Assembly (NCBI GenBank): GCA_016464825.1
Contig: JAEKNQ010000040.1
Coordinates: 1-64,000 of the forward strand
Origin: Candidatus Dormiibacter inghamiae
Lineage (GTDB): Bacteria; Chloroflexota; Dormibacteria; Dormibacterales; Dormibacteraceae
Direction: 5' to 3'
Length of the DNA: 64,000 bases
In this document: in pieces, positions 1-8,949 of the stretch
Numbering within the stretch: position 1 is the stretch's first letter
How the letters are laid out: each line of letters starts with the position of its first letter
The notes under the pieces: model-generated
Told to the model about the DNA's origin: nothing
Seen by the model: only the letters and a program-made list of their open reading frames with translations
The model's database searches: none
Position numbers and translations under genes: made by a program

Positions 1-57
1 TCGCTGAACCAAGAGCAGCCGGCCAAAGGGGTGAGCATCGCTCTACGATGTGGCATA

Positions 58-111
58 GAGAGCCTCCTGCGTGGGTGGGCGTCGACACCTCAACCCCACA
101 GGATGGCTCTC
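58..111. other. Nested inverted repeat, possible structured RNA or terminator
   Basis: GAGAGCC at 58-64 pairs with GGCTCTC at 105-111, and inside it GTGGG (71-75) pairs with CCCAC (95-99), so a two-step stem could form. The 142 bases before the first gene contain no convincing ORF. The membrane-protein gene ends at 143 on the minus strand, so the element could terminate its transcript. I cannot assign it to an RNA family. Confidence 0.3.
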
Positions 112-142
112 CTCTTGTCAATAACCTATTTGAGCAGTACAA

Positions 143-664
143 CTAGTGCCAGGAGCCCGGCCACGAGAGCCTGGGCATGAAGGGAGCCCTGACAGTCCGC
201 TGAAAGCCGGCCGCGAAGCGTCCGTCAGGGCACAGCGGCGACGGCCGCTCAGGGACCGCGCGCCCAGTCTTTGGACTGGACCTAGGAGGCGCCTGCCCGT
301 TCCGCGAGCGGCGCCGGCGGGCGCCCAGCATCTCCCCGAAGCCGATTGCTGTCACTCCCAGCAGCAGGTGGAGAACCTGGATCGGGAAGTGGCCGGGGCC
401 GGGCCGGAGCGACGTTTGGGTCAGCCCGAGCAGCAGCACGAGAAGGCCCAGGCCGATGGCGCCTAAGCTGAGCGGCAGGCCCCCGCCGGAGGCGATTGTC
501 ACCGCTCCCAGCGTCCACAGGCAGGCGACCACCAGGATGCCGAACAGCATGTGCAGGCCCAGAAGCGAGTCGGCCCTCAAGGTCCAGAAGACCAAGCCCA
601 GGATCAGTGCCCCTACGAAGCTGACTCGCAGCACCTGCTGGGCGATCAGGAAGACAGCGTTCAC
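143..664 (-). CDS. Small polytopic membrane protein of unknown function
   Basis: The 173-residue product has about four hydrophobic segments in residues 5-110 (for example LLVLLLGL near residue 75), then an Arg-rich stretch (GARRRRSRNG) and a polar, low-complexity tail of about 60 residues. I recognise no family. The GTG start overlaps the TGA of the ornithine cyclodeaminase-like gene upstream as GTGA, so the two are probably co-transcribed and translationally coupled. The long tail after the last membrane segment is unusual and may be non-conserved or the result of a C-terminal frameshift. No function is inferred. Confidence 0.6.
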   Translation of the reverse strand: MNAVFLIAQQVLRVSFVGALILGLVFWTLRADSLLGLHMLFGILVVACLWTLGAVTIASGGGLPLSLGAIGLGLLVLLLGLTQTSLRPGPGHFPIQVLHLLLGVTAIGFGEMLGARRRRSRNGQAPPRSSPKTGRAVPERPSPLCPDGRFAAGFQRTVRAPFMPRLSWPGSWH

Positions 665-1602
665 GGCCGCTCTCCGGCCGACCGGAAGAGGCCAACCTCC
701 TCACCCCGGCCCGCGGTGCGAGCGCTCGTCAGAACAGTCGTGGCGGCAGCCAGATCCCACAGCGCCAGCCCGTGCGACTCGAAGAGCAGCGGACCGCCGC
801 TTGCCGGCAGCTCGACGGTGCCTGCCAGCACCGCGCCCAGCTCGACGCAGCCGGCGAAGTCGTAGCCAGCGCTGAGCAGGTCGCCGCTCTCCAGCTCCGC
901 CGTCTCGCGCTGGTCCACCACTACCGCGCGGCAGCTCTTGACCAGGTCAGCCGGCAGCTCACTGCGGCTGGGAATGTTGCAGCCCGCGCCCACGACTAGC
1001 GCTTCGGGTTTGACCCAGGCCGCCTCCAGGACCGGCTCGGCGCTGTTGGTGATGGTTACCACCACATCGGCTCCTCGAACGCACTCCTCGGCCGAGCCCG
1101 CCGCTCGGCCGCCGACGGTCTGAGCGAACCGCACTCTTCGCCCTTCGTCGCGGCCGTAGATACGCAGTTCGCTCACCTCCAGGCAGGCGCGCAGCGCCGC
1201 CACCTGAGTCTGGGCCTGCCCACCTGTGCCGATGACAGCCACGGTCGTCGGCCCCCGGCCGGCGAGTGCTCGCGCTGCCACGCCCGTCGCCGCTCCGGTG
1301 CGTAGGGCGCCCAGGCGGTTGGCTTCGATCATCGCGATCGGTGCGCCGTCCAGGTCGAAAAGAGTGACCAGGAAGCGAACTTGGCCGCCGCCGATGGTGT
1401 AAGCCTTCAGCCCGGTCACGCCGCCGCTAGGCCAGCTGGCGAACATGACGTTGAGCACGCCGCCAGGCGGAAAAACCCGGCGGCGAGGCTGATTCTGCGC
1501 CTCGCCTCGGCCCAGATCTCGCGTCGCTGCCGCCACTGCGGAGATGATCGCATCCAGGTCGCCCAGCGCTTTGACGTCAGCTTCACGCAGTAAGAGAGCC
1601 AC
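661..1602 (-). CDS. Ornithine cyclodeaminase / mu-crystallin family NAD(P)-binding enzyme
   Basis: This family contains ornithine cyclodeaminase, alanine dehydrogenase of the archaeal type, and imine (ketimine) reductases. The N-terminal half has the substrate-domain pattern LLLREADVKAL...DLDAII and later EANRLGALRTGAATGVAA, a hallmark of the family. The Rossmann motif VIGTGGQAQTQ follows near the middle. I chose the GTG at 1602 because it places LLLREADV at the N-terminus, as in relatives. A further upstream ATG (1668) would overlap the divergent homoserine dehydrogenase gene. The length (about 313 aa) fits the family. The exact substrate cannot be read from the sequence. It is transcribed divergently from hom, with a 19-bp gap. 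Confidence 0.82.
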   Translation of the reverse strand: MALLLREADVKALGDLDAIISAVAAATRDLGRGEAQNQPRRRVFPPGGVLNVMFASWPSGGVTGLKAYTIGGGQVRFLVTLFDLDGAPIAMIEANRLGALRTGAATGVAARALAGRGPTTVAVIGTGGQAQTQVAALRACLEVSELRIYGRDEGRRVRFAQTVGGRAAGSAEECVRGADVVVTITNSAEPVLEAAWVKPEALVVGAGCNIPSRSELPADLVKSCRAVVVDQRETAELESGDLLSAGYDFAGCVELGAVLAGTVELPASGGPLLFESHGLALWDLAAATTVLTSARTAGRGEEVGLFRSAGERP

Positions 1603-1621
1603 GGTTGGTGAGAATAGGCGA

Positions 1622-2911
1622 GTGACTCCCTCCGGCCGCCTCCGAGTAGGCATGATCGGTCTCGGCACCGTCGGAGCTCAAGTGGCTGCGCGGCTGCTGG
1701 AGCGCCGAGCTGAGCTGAGCCGCCGCGCCGGCCTGGAATTGAGCCTGGCTCGAGTGCTGGTCAGAGACCTGCACAGGCCCCGAGCGATCACAATGGCCGA
1801 AGGCCTGCTCACCACCGAGCCGGCCGAGGTCCTCGACGATCCTGCCATCGACGTGGTGGTAGAGGTCGCCGGAGGCGAAGAGCCGGCTCGAAGCTACCTG
1901 GCGCGTGCCATCTGCAACGGCAAGCACGTGGTCACCGCCAACAAGCTGGTGATGGCCAAGCACGGCCTCCAGCTGCTGGAGCTGGCCGGCCGGCGCAACG
2001 TCGATGTCTACTTCGAAGCAGCGGTGGGCGGCGGCATCCCGCTCATCAGCACTTTCAGGGTCGACCTCGCCGCGAACTACCTGAGCCGCATCATGGCGGT
2101 GATCAACGGCACCACCAACTTTGTGCTTGGCCAGATGGCGCGCGGCAGGACGTTGGCGGAGGCGGTGGCGGAAGCGCAGGCGGCCGGCTTTGCCGAGGCC
2201 GACCCAACGGAGGACCTGGAGGCCCACGATGCCGTCTACAAGCTGGCCATCATGGCTTCGATCGGTTTCGGGGCGCACGTCCGGCCGGAAGCGATCTACC
2301 GCGAGGGCATAGGCAGGGTGGATCCTGTCGACTTCCCCTACGCCAGAGAGCTTGGATACGAGGTCAAGCTGCTGGCCTATGCAGCGCAGGACGAGCAGGG
2401 TCGGGTCGAGGCGCGAGTGCACCCCGTGCTGCTGCCGCTGGGCCACCTGCTGGGAAACCTGGAGGGCGCCGCCAACGCTGTCTACGTGGAGGGCGACCTG
2501 GTGGGCCCCGTCCTGCTGCAAGGCGAGGGCGCCGGCGGCCGCCCGACGGCTTCCAGTGTGGTGGGCGATCTGGTCGATCTGGCTCGCTCCTGTCACCGGC
2601 AGGTGCAGCGGCGACCGGCCATCGAGTTCCGCTCGGAACTGGTCATGCTGCCGATGGATCTGGTCGAGACGCGCGCCTACTTCCGCTGTGTTCTGGCTGA
2701 CCGACCGGGCATGCTCGGGGCCATGTTCACTGTCTTTGGGCAGGAGGGAGTGAACATCGCGGGAGCGATGCAGAAGGAGACGGAAGGCGACACGGCGGAG
2801 TTCGTCGTCACCACCCACCCTGCCTCCGACCTCGCGCTCCGGCGAGTGCGCGAGCGCATCGCCGCCGAGGAGCCAGATATCGCTGTCCGGTCGTTCATCC
2901 GCATCATCTGA
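1622..2911 (+). CDS. hom: Homoserine dehydrogenase
   Basis: Reduces aspartate semialdehyde to homoserine, the branch point to threonine and methionine. The 429-residue protein begins with the NAD(P) motif GMIGLGTVG, continues with the family signature around VVTANKLVMAKHG, and contains GGGIPLIST and NGTTNFVLGQM of the substrate domain. A C-terminal ACT domain (roughly residues 350-429, from YFRCVLADRPGMLG) suggests threonine feedback control. The GTG at 1622 is preferred because VTPSGRLRVGMIGLG fits the normal N-terminus. It is first in a tight operon: its TGA overlaps the thrC ATG as TGATG. Confidence 0.95.
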   Translation: MTPSGRLRVGMIGLGTVGAQVAARLLERRAELSRRAGLELSLARVLVRDLHRPRAITMAEGLLTTEPAEVLDDPAIDVVVEVAGGEEPARSYLARAICNGKHVVTANKLVMAKHGLQLLELAGRRNVDVYFEAAVGGGIPLISTFRVDLAANYLSRIMAVINGTTNFVLGQMARGRTLAEAVAEAQAAGFAEADPTEDLEAHDAVYKLAIMASIGFGAHVRPEAIYREGIGRVDPVDFPYARELGYEVKLLAYAAQDEQGRVEARVHPVLLPLGHLLGNLEGAANAVYVEGDLVGPVLLQGEGAGGRPTASSVVGDLVDLARSCHRQVQRRPAIEFRSELVMLPMDLVETRAYFRCVLADRPGMLGAMFTVFGQEGVNIAGAMQKETEGDTAEFVVTTHPASDLALRRVRERIAAEEPDIAVRSFIRII

Positions 2912-3972
2912 TGGGGAGCGAAGCAAGGCAGGGCGTTATCGACCGCTACCGGGAGTGGCTGCCCGTCGGCGACCGTACGCCCAGAGTAGACCTGCAGGAG
3001 GGATCCACGCCGCTCGTGCGCAGCCGAAACATCGGCCCTGCCCTAGGCCTCAGCGCGCTCTACTTCAAGTACGAAGGCCTGAACCCCACAGGCTCCTTCA
3101 AAGACCGGGGCATGGTGGTAGCTGTCGCCAAGGCGATCGAGGAGGGCGCCCAGGTGCTCGTCTGCGCCTCCACCGGCAACACCTCGGCTTCGGCTGCGGC
3201 CTACGCCGCGAGCCAGGGCATGCGGGCCATCGTGATCATCCCTGCCGGCCAGATCAGCCTCAACAAGCTCTCCCAGGCGCTCGTCTACGGCGCCAAGGTG
3301 GTGCAGATTCCCGGCAACTTCGACGCAGCGCTGGCCACCGTCCGCGACCTGGCCGAGCACTATCCAGTGGCGCTTGTCAACTCTGTCAACCCCTACCGCA
3401 TCCAGGGTCAGAAAACAGCCGCTTTCGAGATCGTCGACGCGCTGGGTGATGCGCCGGACTACTTGATCCTGCCGGTCGGCAACGCAGGCAACATCACGGC
3501 TTACTGGAAGGGCTTCAAGGAGTACCATGCCGCCGGCCGGAGCACTGTCCTGCCGCGCCTGGTCGGCGCCCAGGCGGAGGGCGCGGCCCCCATCGTCAAA
3601 GGCGCCCCAGTGGCCGAGCCCAAGACCGTCGCCTCCGCGATCAAGATCGGCAACCCGGCCAGCTGGGAGAACGCCACTTTGGCGCGAGATGAGTCGGGCG
3701 GGCTCATCGACGCAGTGAGCGACACTGAGATCCTGCAAGCTCAGCTGCAGCTGGCCGCCGCCGAAGGCCTCTTCGCCGAGCCGGCCTCCTGTGCCCCGCT
3801 GGCGCTGCTCGTTCGGCTGGTGCGAGAGGGGCGGATCGAGCGCGATTCGACCAGCGTCATAGTGCTCACCGGGAATGGCCTGAAGGATCCCGATGCCGCT
3901 CTGGGCAACGTCGAGCCGCCGGTCACCATCGACGGCGACGCCAGGGCGCTGGCCAAGGTTCTGAAGCTGTGA
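2911..3972 (+). CDS. thrC: Threonine synthase
   Basis: PLP-dependent conversion of O-phosphohomoserine to threonine. The 353-residue product shows the short, actinobacterial-like form of the enzyme. GSFKDRGM carries the PLP-binding lysine near residue 63, the substrate/PLP loop CASTGNTSAS follows, and a phosphate-binding glycine stretch PVGNAGN is near residue 190. The start overlaps the hom stop by one base, and the end overlaps thrB by four bases (GTGA). The position between hom and thrB confirms the role. Confidence 0.95.
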   Translation: MGSEARQGVIDRYREWLPVGDRTPRVDLQEGSTPLVRSRNIGPALGLSALYFKYEGLNPTGSFKDRGMVVAVAKAIEEGAQVLVCASTGNTSASAAAYAASQGMRAIVIIPAGQISLNKLSQALVYGAKVVQIPGNFDAALATVRDLAEHYPVALVNSVNPYRIQGQKTAAFEIVDALGDAPDYLILPVGNAGNITAYWKGFKEYHAAGRSTVLPRLVGAQAEGAAPIVKGAPVAEPKTVASAIKIGNPASWENATLARDESGGLIDAVSDTEILQAQLQLAAAEGLFAEPASCAPLALLVRLVREGRIERDSTSVIVLTGNGLKDPDAALGNVEPPVTIDGDARALAKVLKL

Positions 3973-4772
3973 GGATTCGGGTGCCGGCATCCATCGCCAA
4001 CCTCGGGCCTGGCTTTGACGTCCTCGCGCTGGCCCTCGACCTCTGGCTGGAGGTGGAGGCGGAGTCGGCCGAAGAGCCGGACTGGGAGTTCGAGGGCGAG
4101 GGGGCAGAGTTGTTGAACGGAAGCGACAACCCGCTCTCCGTCCTGGCCTTCAGGGGCTGGGTGAGCAGCGAGATCCCAGTCGGGGTGGGCCTCGGCTCGA
4201 GTGCGGCAGCCCGCGTGGCGGCGGCCGTCCTGCAGGGTGCTGACGACCCCATCGGCGCGGCGGGCCGGGAGGAGGGTCACTACGACAACGTGGCCGCCGC
4301 CGTTCTCGGCGGCCTGGTGGCGGTGATCGAGGACGAGGTCCAGTCCCTGCCCCCGCCGGGGCTGGAGATCGCCCTCTTCGTGGCCCCCAACCCAGTCTCG
4401 ACGGAGGCAGCGCGGGCAGTCCTGCCGGCCCAGGTCGACCGAGCTGACGCCGTCTTCAACCTGGGGCGAATGGCCTCCTTGGTGCACACGCTCTATACCC
4501 GCGATTGGGAGCGCCTCGGCGTCGCCCTCGACGACCGGCTGCACCAGCCGGAGCGGTTGCTGCTCTACCCCTGGGCCGCCGAGGTCATGCAGGCGGCGCG
4601 CGAGGCGGGCGCTCACGGCGCTGCGATCGCGGGCGCGGGGCCGAGCGTATTCGCATTCTGCGAGCGGAATAGCGCCGAGGCCGTCATGGACGCGATGGCT
4701 GACGCTGGCCCGGAAACCGGCTACGCGATGCTCACCAAGATCTCGAAGGCGGGCTATGAGGTCGACGATTGA
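3969..4772 (+). CDS. thrB: Homoserine kinase (GHMP family)
   Basis: Phosphorylates homoserine to the thrC substrate. The protein (267 aa) begins VRIRVPASIANLGPGFD, the typical GHMP-kinase N-terminus. It has the ATP-binding loop VGLGSSAAARVAA around residue 75 and a C-terminal GAAIAGAGPSVFAF motif. It is slightly shorter than the usual 290-300 residues, with a compact region before the GLGSSA loop. The GTG start overlaps the thrC stop as GTGA, and its own stop overlaps the lysC TTG as TTGA, so the four genes read as one coupled operon. Confidence 0.93.
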   Translation: MRIRVPASIANLGPGFDVLALALDLWLEVEAESAEEPDWEFEGEGAELLNGSDNPLSVLAFRGWVSSEIPVGVGLGSSAAARVAAAVLQGADDPIGAAGREEGHYDNVAAAVLGGLVAVIEDEVQSLPPPGLEIALFVAPNPVSTEAARAVLPAQVDRADAVFNLGRMASLVHTLYTRDWERLGVALDDRLHQPERLLLYPWAAEVMQAAREAGAHGAAIAGAGPSVFAFCERNSAEAVMDAMADAGPETGYAMLTKISKAGYEVDD

Positions 4773-5986
4773 TAGTTCAGAAGTACGGCGGCACCTCACT
4801 CGGTACAGCTCGCCGGATCAGGCGGGTCAGCGAGCGGATTGCCAAGACCGTCAGCTCAGGGCAGCAGGTGGTTGCAGTCGTCTCCGCCATGGGCCAGACC
4901 ACCGACCGCCTGATCGGACTGGCGCGGCAGGTCAACTGCGAGCCGCCGGCGCGCGAGCTTGACATGCTGGTCGCCAACGGGGAGACGATCACGGCGCCCC
5001 TGGTGGCCATGTGCCTGCAGGGGCTGGGCGTGCCGGCGGTTTCGCTCTCCGGGCCCCAGGCCGGCATCACTACCAGCCGCCATCATTCCCGGGCGCGAAT
5101 CAAGGACATCCGGCCCAAGCGCATCCTGGAAGCGCTGGAGCGCGGTCAGGTGCCTATCGTGGCCGGCTTTCAGGGCGCCACTGAAGACGCCGACATCGCC
5201 ACTTTGGGGCGGGGCGGCTCCGACACGACTGCTGTGGCGCTGGCCGCGGCACTCGGCGCCGAGATGTGCGAGATTCTGACTGACGTTGCCGGCATCCTGA
5301 CAGCCGATCCTCGCGTGGTCGCCCGGCCGCGCCTTCTGCGCCACATCGCCTACGACGAGATCCTCGAGCTGGCTGCGGTCGGCGTCAGGGTGATGCATCC
5401 GCGGGCGGTGGAGATCGGGGAGCTGTACGGGGTGCCCATCCACGTCAGGTCCAGCTTCAGGGCAGCCCCAGGTACCATGATCGTCGGCCAGGTACCGATG
5501 GAGGATCGCAAGCGTGTCAGGGGAGTGGCACACGAGACCGAGGTGGCCAAGATCACTGTGCTGGACGTGCCTGACAAGCCAGGAGTGGCGGCTGCTGTCT
5601 TCGAGCCGCTCAGCGAACATGCTGTCTCGGTCGACGTCATAGTTCAGAACGTCTCCTCGCACGGCAGGACCGACCTCACCTTCACTGTCGCTGAGCGCGA
5701 CCTTCGCCAGGCATTGGAGCTGGTCCAAAAGGTGTCCAAGGAGGTCGGGGCCAAAGGTGTGAACCAGGCCGGCGGCCTGGCCAAGGTGTCCATAGTGGGG
5801 ACCGGCATGCTGGGCACGCCAGGCGTGGCCGCCCGCATGTTCAGGACGCTGGCCCAAGAGCGGATCAACATCGAGATGATCTCCACCTCCGAGATCCGCA
5901 TCACCTGCCTCATCGATCGCGTCGATGCGGAGCGGGCGGTGCGCGCTCTGCACGCGGCCTACGAATTGGACCAGGTCCCGGTCTGA
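4769..5986 (+). CDS. lysC: Aspartate kinase
   Basis: First step of the aspartate family pathway (Asp to aspartyl phosphate). The 405-residue protein starts (M)IVQKYGGTSLG, the classic kinase signature, has GRGGSDTTAVALAAAL in the catalytic domain, and two C-terminal ACT domains (from about residue 265, KITVLDVPDKPGVAAAVF, and from about residue 343, KVSIVGTGMLGTPGVAARMF), the sites of lysine/threonine feedback. The start is TTG and forms a TTGA overlap with thrB, which is why no ATG is seen. The operon supplies all threonine-specific steps plus the entry kinase; aspartate-semialdehyde dehydrogenase is not in the window. Confidence 0.95.
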   Translation: MIVQKYGGTSLGTARRIRRVSERIAKTVSSGQQVVAVVSAMGQTTDRLIGLARQVNCEPPARELDMLVANGETITAPLVAMCLQGLGVPAVSLSGPQAGITTSRHHSRARIKDIRPKRILEALERGQVPIVAGFQGATEDADIATLGRGGSDTTAVALAAALGAEMCEILTDVAGILTADPRVVARPRLLRHIAYDEILELAAVGVRVMHPRAVEIGELYGVPIHVRSSFRAAPGTMIVGQVPMEDRKRVRGVAHETEVAKITVLDVPDKPGVAAAVFEPLSEHAVSVDVIVQNVSSHGRTDLTFTVAERDLRQALELVQKVSKEVGAKGVNQAGGLAKVSIVGTGMLGTPGVAARMFRTLAQERINIEMISTSEIRITCLIDRVDAERAVRALHAAYELDQVPV

Positions 5987-5995
5987 TCCCTTTCA

Positions 5996-7006
5996 GTGCC
6001 AGTTAGCGTTGCTCTGGTCGGGCCGCCCGGCGCTGGCAAGACCACGCTGTTCAATGCTCTGACCGCCGGTCGCGGGGCCGACGGCGTCGGCATGCTGGAC
6101 GTGCCGGACTTAAGGCTTGGCCGGCTGGCGGCTGCCGTCGGTCCGAAGCGCATAGTGGCCGCCCAGGTGCGGCTCATAGACGCACCGCCGGGCAGTCGCG
6201 CCCAGCGCATCGCCGCCGCGCGCGAGGCTGACGTGGTGGTCAAGGTGGTGAGAGGCTTCGGCGGCGAACCTGACCCCGCCGGCGATCTGGAGGGCATCGA
6301 GTTGGACCTCGCTCTGACCGATCTGGCGACTGTCGAGCGGCGGCTGGACGTCGTCGGCCGGGAGGCGCGTTCGGGCCGCAAGCAGGTCGCCGGCGAGCTG
6401 GCAGTGCTGGAGCGCGCGAAGGTGCACCTGGACGAAGGCCGCGGGCTGGGCAGCCTGCACCTGGCGGGCGACGAGGCGGAGGCGCTGGAACCGGTCTACG
6501 CGGTCTCGCTCAAGCCGTCGGTGGTGGTGGCCAACGTGGATGAGGCGGGGCTGGCGGACGAGCGCTTGGCGGCCCGCGTGAGGGAGATGGCAGGCCAGCG
6601 GGGGGCGGTAGCCCTGGTGGTGGCGGCGGCGCTCGAGTACGAGCTGAGCGAGCTGGCGGCGGACGAGCAGGCCGAGATGCGTGACAGCTACGGGCTGAAG
6701 GAGTCTGGTCTGGCCGAGGTGACCCGCGAGGTGTGGGCGGCGGGCGGTCTGATCACCTACTTCACGGCTGGTGAACCGGAGGTGCGAGCCTGGCCCTGCG
6801 CTCGGGATGCCGCCGCTCCCGTCGCCGCCGGGGTGATTCACTCCGACTTCGAGAAGGCCTTCATCAAAGCGGAGGTCACCTCGGTCGACGACCTCGTGGC
6901 GGCGGGCTCGATGGACGTTCTGCGCAGCCAGGGCAAGCTGCGCCTGGAAGGCAAGGACTACCACGTGCAGGACGGCGACGTGATGTTCTTCCGCGTCGGC
7001 CGCTGA
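5996..7006 (+). CDS. Divergent YchF/Obg-like P-loop NTPase with TGS domain
   Basis: The N-terminus VALVGPPGAGKTTLFNALTAG is a P-loop of the YchF (OLA1) type. The last 80 residues are a clear YchF C-terminal TGS domain: TAGEPEVRAWP, VIHSDFEKAFIKAEV and GKDYHVQDGDVMFFRVG. The central region departs from YchF. The usual switch region DIAGLVKGAS is replaced by IDAPPGSRAQR, and the typical NKxD/NMxE specificity motif is not obvious (KPSVVVANVDEAG stands at that place). At 336 aa it is shorter than normal YchF (about 363). It may be a paralogue rather than the housekeeping ATPase. The GTG start is 9 bp after lysC. Confidence 0.8.
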   Translation: MPVSVALVGPPGAGKTTLFNALTAGRGADGVGMLDVPDLRLGRLAAAVGPKRIVAAQVRLIDAPPGSRAQRIAAAREADVVVKVVRGFGGEPDPAGDLEGIELDLALTDLATVERRLDVVGREARSGRKQVAGELAVLERAKVHLDEGRGLGSLHLAGDEAEALEPVYAVSLKPSVVVANVDEAGLADERLAARVREMAGQRGAVALVVAAALEYELSELAADEQAEMRDSYGLKESGLAEVTREVWAAGGLITYFTAGEPEVRAWPCARDAAAPVAAGVIHSDFEKAFIKAEVTSVDDLVAAGSMDVLRSQGKLRLEGKDYHVQDGDVMFFRVGR

Positions 7007-7527
7007 TCCCGCGCCCGCCCGCAGACCTCTGCCCAACGCCCGCATCGAGCCGGCGGCGGCTGGTCTGGCTCGGCTGCACCACCTGCGCCTGGGCGTGGAT
7101 CTTTTCCCTGCAGAGCTTCTACTTCGCCGCCGGCGGCTCGGTCGGGAGCAGCGCGTTTCCACCCGCGCTCGTGCACCCTGTCATGGAGCGGCAGCCGGCC
7201 GCCCTGGCGCTCATGTGGGGCACTGGTGCGCTCAAAGTGGTGGTCGGCCTGTTGGTGCTGGCCCTCATCGCTGGACCGCGTGGCTGGCTGCCGCGACGGC
7301 CGCTTCGTTGGGCCGCCTTGCTCGGAGCGGTGCTGATGGCAGGCTACGAGGGACTCGCGAGCCTGATCCAGCACGCGCTGATGGTGGCGGGAGTGGTGCC
7401 CATCCCGGCCGGATTGGGCGGGGAGTCCGCGCGCTGGCATCTCTGGCTCTTCGACCCCTGGTGGTTGTTGGGCGGAGTTCTTCTCGGCCTGACAGCCTGG
7501 CAAGCGCGCTACCGCCACAAGTCCTAG
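7003..7527 (+). CDS. Four-TM membrane protein, probable CTG start (DUF3995-like)
   Basis: The obvious GTG/ATG starts (7171, 7183) would cut off a convincing N-terminal segment. Read upstream in frame, the protein contains LVWLGCTTCAWAWIFSLQSF and then FYFAAGGSVGSSAFPPAL, a first membrane helix plus a loop resembling DUF3995-type proteins. No ATG, GTG or TTG occurs in frame before this segment, back into the preceding gene. A CTG at 7003 overlaps the upstream stop as CTGA, exactly as ATGA/GTGA/TTGA overlaps do elsewhere in the window. About 174 residues with four hydrophobic segments. Function unknown. The family assignment is tentative. Confidence 0.62.
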   Translation: MIPRPPADLCPTPASSRRRLVWLGCTTCAWAWIFSLQSFYFAAGGSVGSSAFPPALVHPVMERQPAALALMWGTGALKVVVGLLVLALIAGPRGWLPRRPLRWAALLGAVLMAGYEGLASLIQHALMVAGVVPIPAGLGGESARWHLWLFDPWWLLGGVLLGLTAWQARYRHKS

Positions 7528-7555
7528 CAGGGTGCGGCTTGGTTAGCCTCGACTG

Positions 7556-8812
7556 ATGCCCGGGCCAAGCGGCGAGGCCGCGGCCACCGTCAGCTACCGA
7601 GCGCTCTGGCGCGTGTCAGGGTTGCCGGCGCTGGTCCTGCTCACGCTGCTGGCCCGGCTGGGCGGCTCCGTCTGGAGCCTCGGCCTCGTGCTCTTCGTGC
7701 TCCAGCGTTTTCATTCCCCCACCCTGGCCGGGCTGACCGCGGCGGCCAGCTGGCTGCCGGGCCTGATCTGCAGCCCGATCGCCGGCGCCCTTCTCGACCG
7801 CCACGGCCGCAAGGGCCTCATCGCCCTCGATCTGGCTGTGGCCGTGAGCATGGTGATCGGCATCATGGCGCTTGACCAAAGCGGGCGGTTGGCCGCCGAG
7901 GTACTTGTGCTGATCGTCGGCCTCGGCTCCATTACGCTGCCGCTCACCATGACCGGCACCAGGTCGCTCATGCCGCTCCTGACGCCACAACCGCTCTGGG
8001 ACCGCATGAACGCGCTCGACAGCGCCTCGCTTAACGTCACCGAGCTGCTCGGCCCGGTCGTGGCCGGCCTGCTCTTCGCGTCGGTGGGCGGGCTGGGCAC
8101 GCTGCTGGTCGTGGCGGCTGCCTGGCTGGCAGCCCTCTCTTTGACCGCTCTACTGCGCGATGCTCCCACCAGTCGTGGTGACGACTCGCTCTTCCGCGAG
8201 ACGCTTGCCGGGCTGCGCTACACCCTCGCCAAACCCTCGCTGCGCGCATTGGCAGTGATACTGCCGATCGCCAACGCGGGCTGGGGCATGCTGACCATCG
8301 CTCTGCCGGTACTTGTCCTCGGTCTGCCCCATGGCGGCGGCCCTCAGGTCGGACTGCTCTGGTCGGTCTTCGGTCTGACTGCCCTCATCGGCAGCCTGCT
8401 TTTCGGCCGGGTCAGGACCTCGGGCCGCGAAGCCCGGCTGATCGGCGGCCTCGGCTTGGTTTCGGCTGTCGGTCTGGGGGTGGTTGCGGTTTCGGCGCTC
8501 GGCCCAGCCACGCTGCTCGTGGCCGCGGCAGGCATGGTGATCGCGGGAGTTGCCGACGGCGGCGCGAGCGTGGCCCTGTTCTCCTTCCGCCAGCGTGTGA
8601 TGGACCCGGCCTGGTTCGGACGGTCCCTGGCGATCTCGATCAGCCTCAGCGTGATGGGCCTCCCCCTTGGATCAGCGCTGGCCGGACCGCTTCTCGGCTG
8701 GTCGGTGCCAGGAACGCTGGCGATCGCGGCAGGCCTGGAACTGCTCGGGGCAGGCCTGGCACTCGGGCTGCTGCGTCACTCCCAGCCACCTGCGTCTGCG
8801 CCGGGCGGTTAG
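7556..8812 (+). CDS. Major facilitator superfamily transporter
   Basis: A 418-residue protein with about twelve hydrophobic segments. It has the MFS loop 2-3 signature in the form AGALLDRHGRKGLIALDL near residue 75, which resembles the enterobactin exporter/macrolide efflux (MefA/EntS-like) branch of MFS. The substrate is unknown; efflux is likely by family. A TAGCCT at 7544-7549 lies 6 nt before the ATG, so the mRNA is probably leaderless and the gene has its own promoter, separate from the upstream operon. Confidence 0.85.
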   Translation: MPGPSGEAAATVSYRALWRVSGLPALVLLTLLARLGGSVWSLGLVLFVLQRFHSPTLAGLTAAASWLPGLICSPIAGALLDRHGRKGLIALDLAVAVSMVIGIMALDQSGRLAAEVLVLIVGLGSITLPLTMTGTRSLMPLLTPQPLWDRMNALDSASLNVTELLGPVVAGLLFASVGGLGTLLVVAAAWLAALSLTALLRDAPTSRGDDSLFRETLAGLRYTLAKPSLRALAVILPIANAGWGMLTIALPVLVLGLPHGGGPQVGLLWSVFGLTALIGSLLFGRVRTSGREARLIGGLGLVSAVGLGVVAVSALGPATLLVAAAGMVIAGVADGGASVALFSFRQRVMDPAWFGRSLAISISLSVMGLPLGSALAGPLLGWSVPGTLAIAAGLELLGAGLALGLLRHSQPPASAPGG

Positions 8813-8949
8813 GATCGGACGCGTAGCGACTGAAGACGACGTGCAGGTCCTCCGCTTGGCAGGCTTGGCTTCGGTAGACTGCGCCGCCGCGGCCAGCCGA
8901 GTCTGCGTTCCGCTCTTAAAGCGCACCGCCCAAATCGAGGAGGAATCCA

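Noticed and set aside
1583-2926. 447-codon antisense frame over hom
   Set aside because: Fully covered by the conserved hom gene; no recognisable domain.
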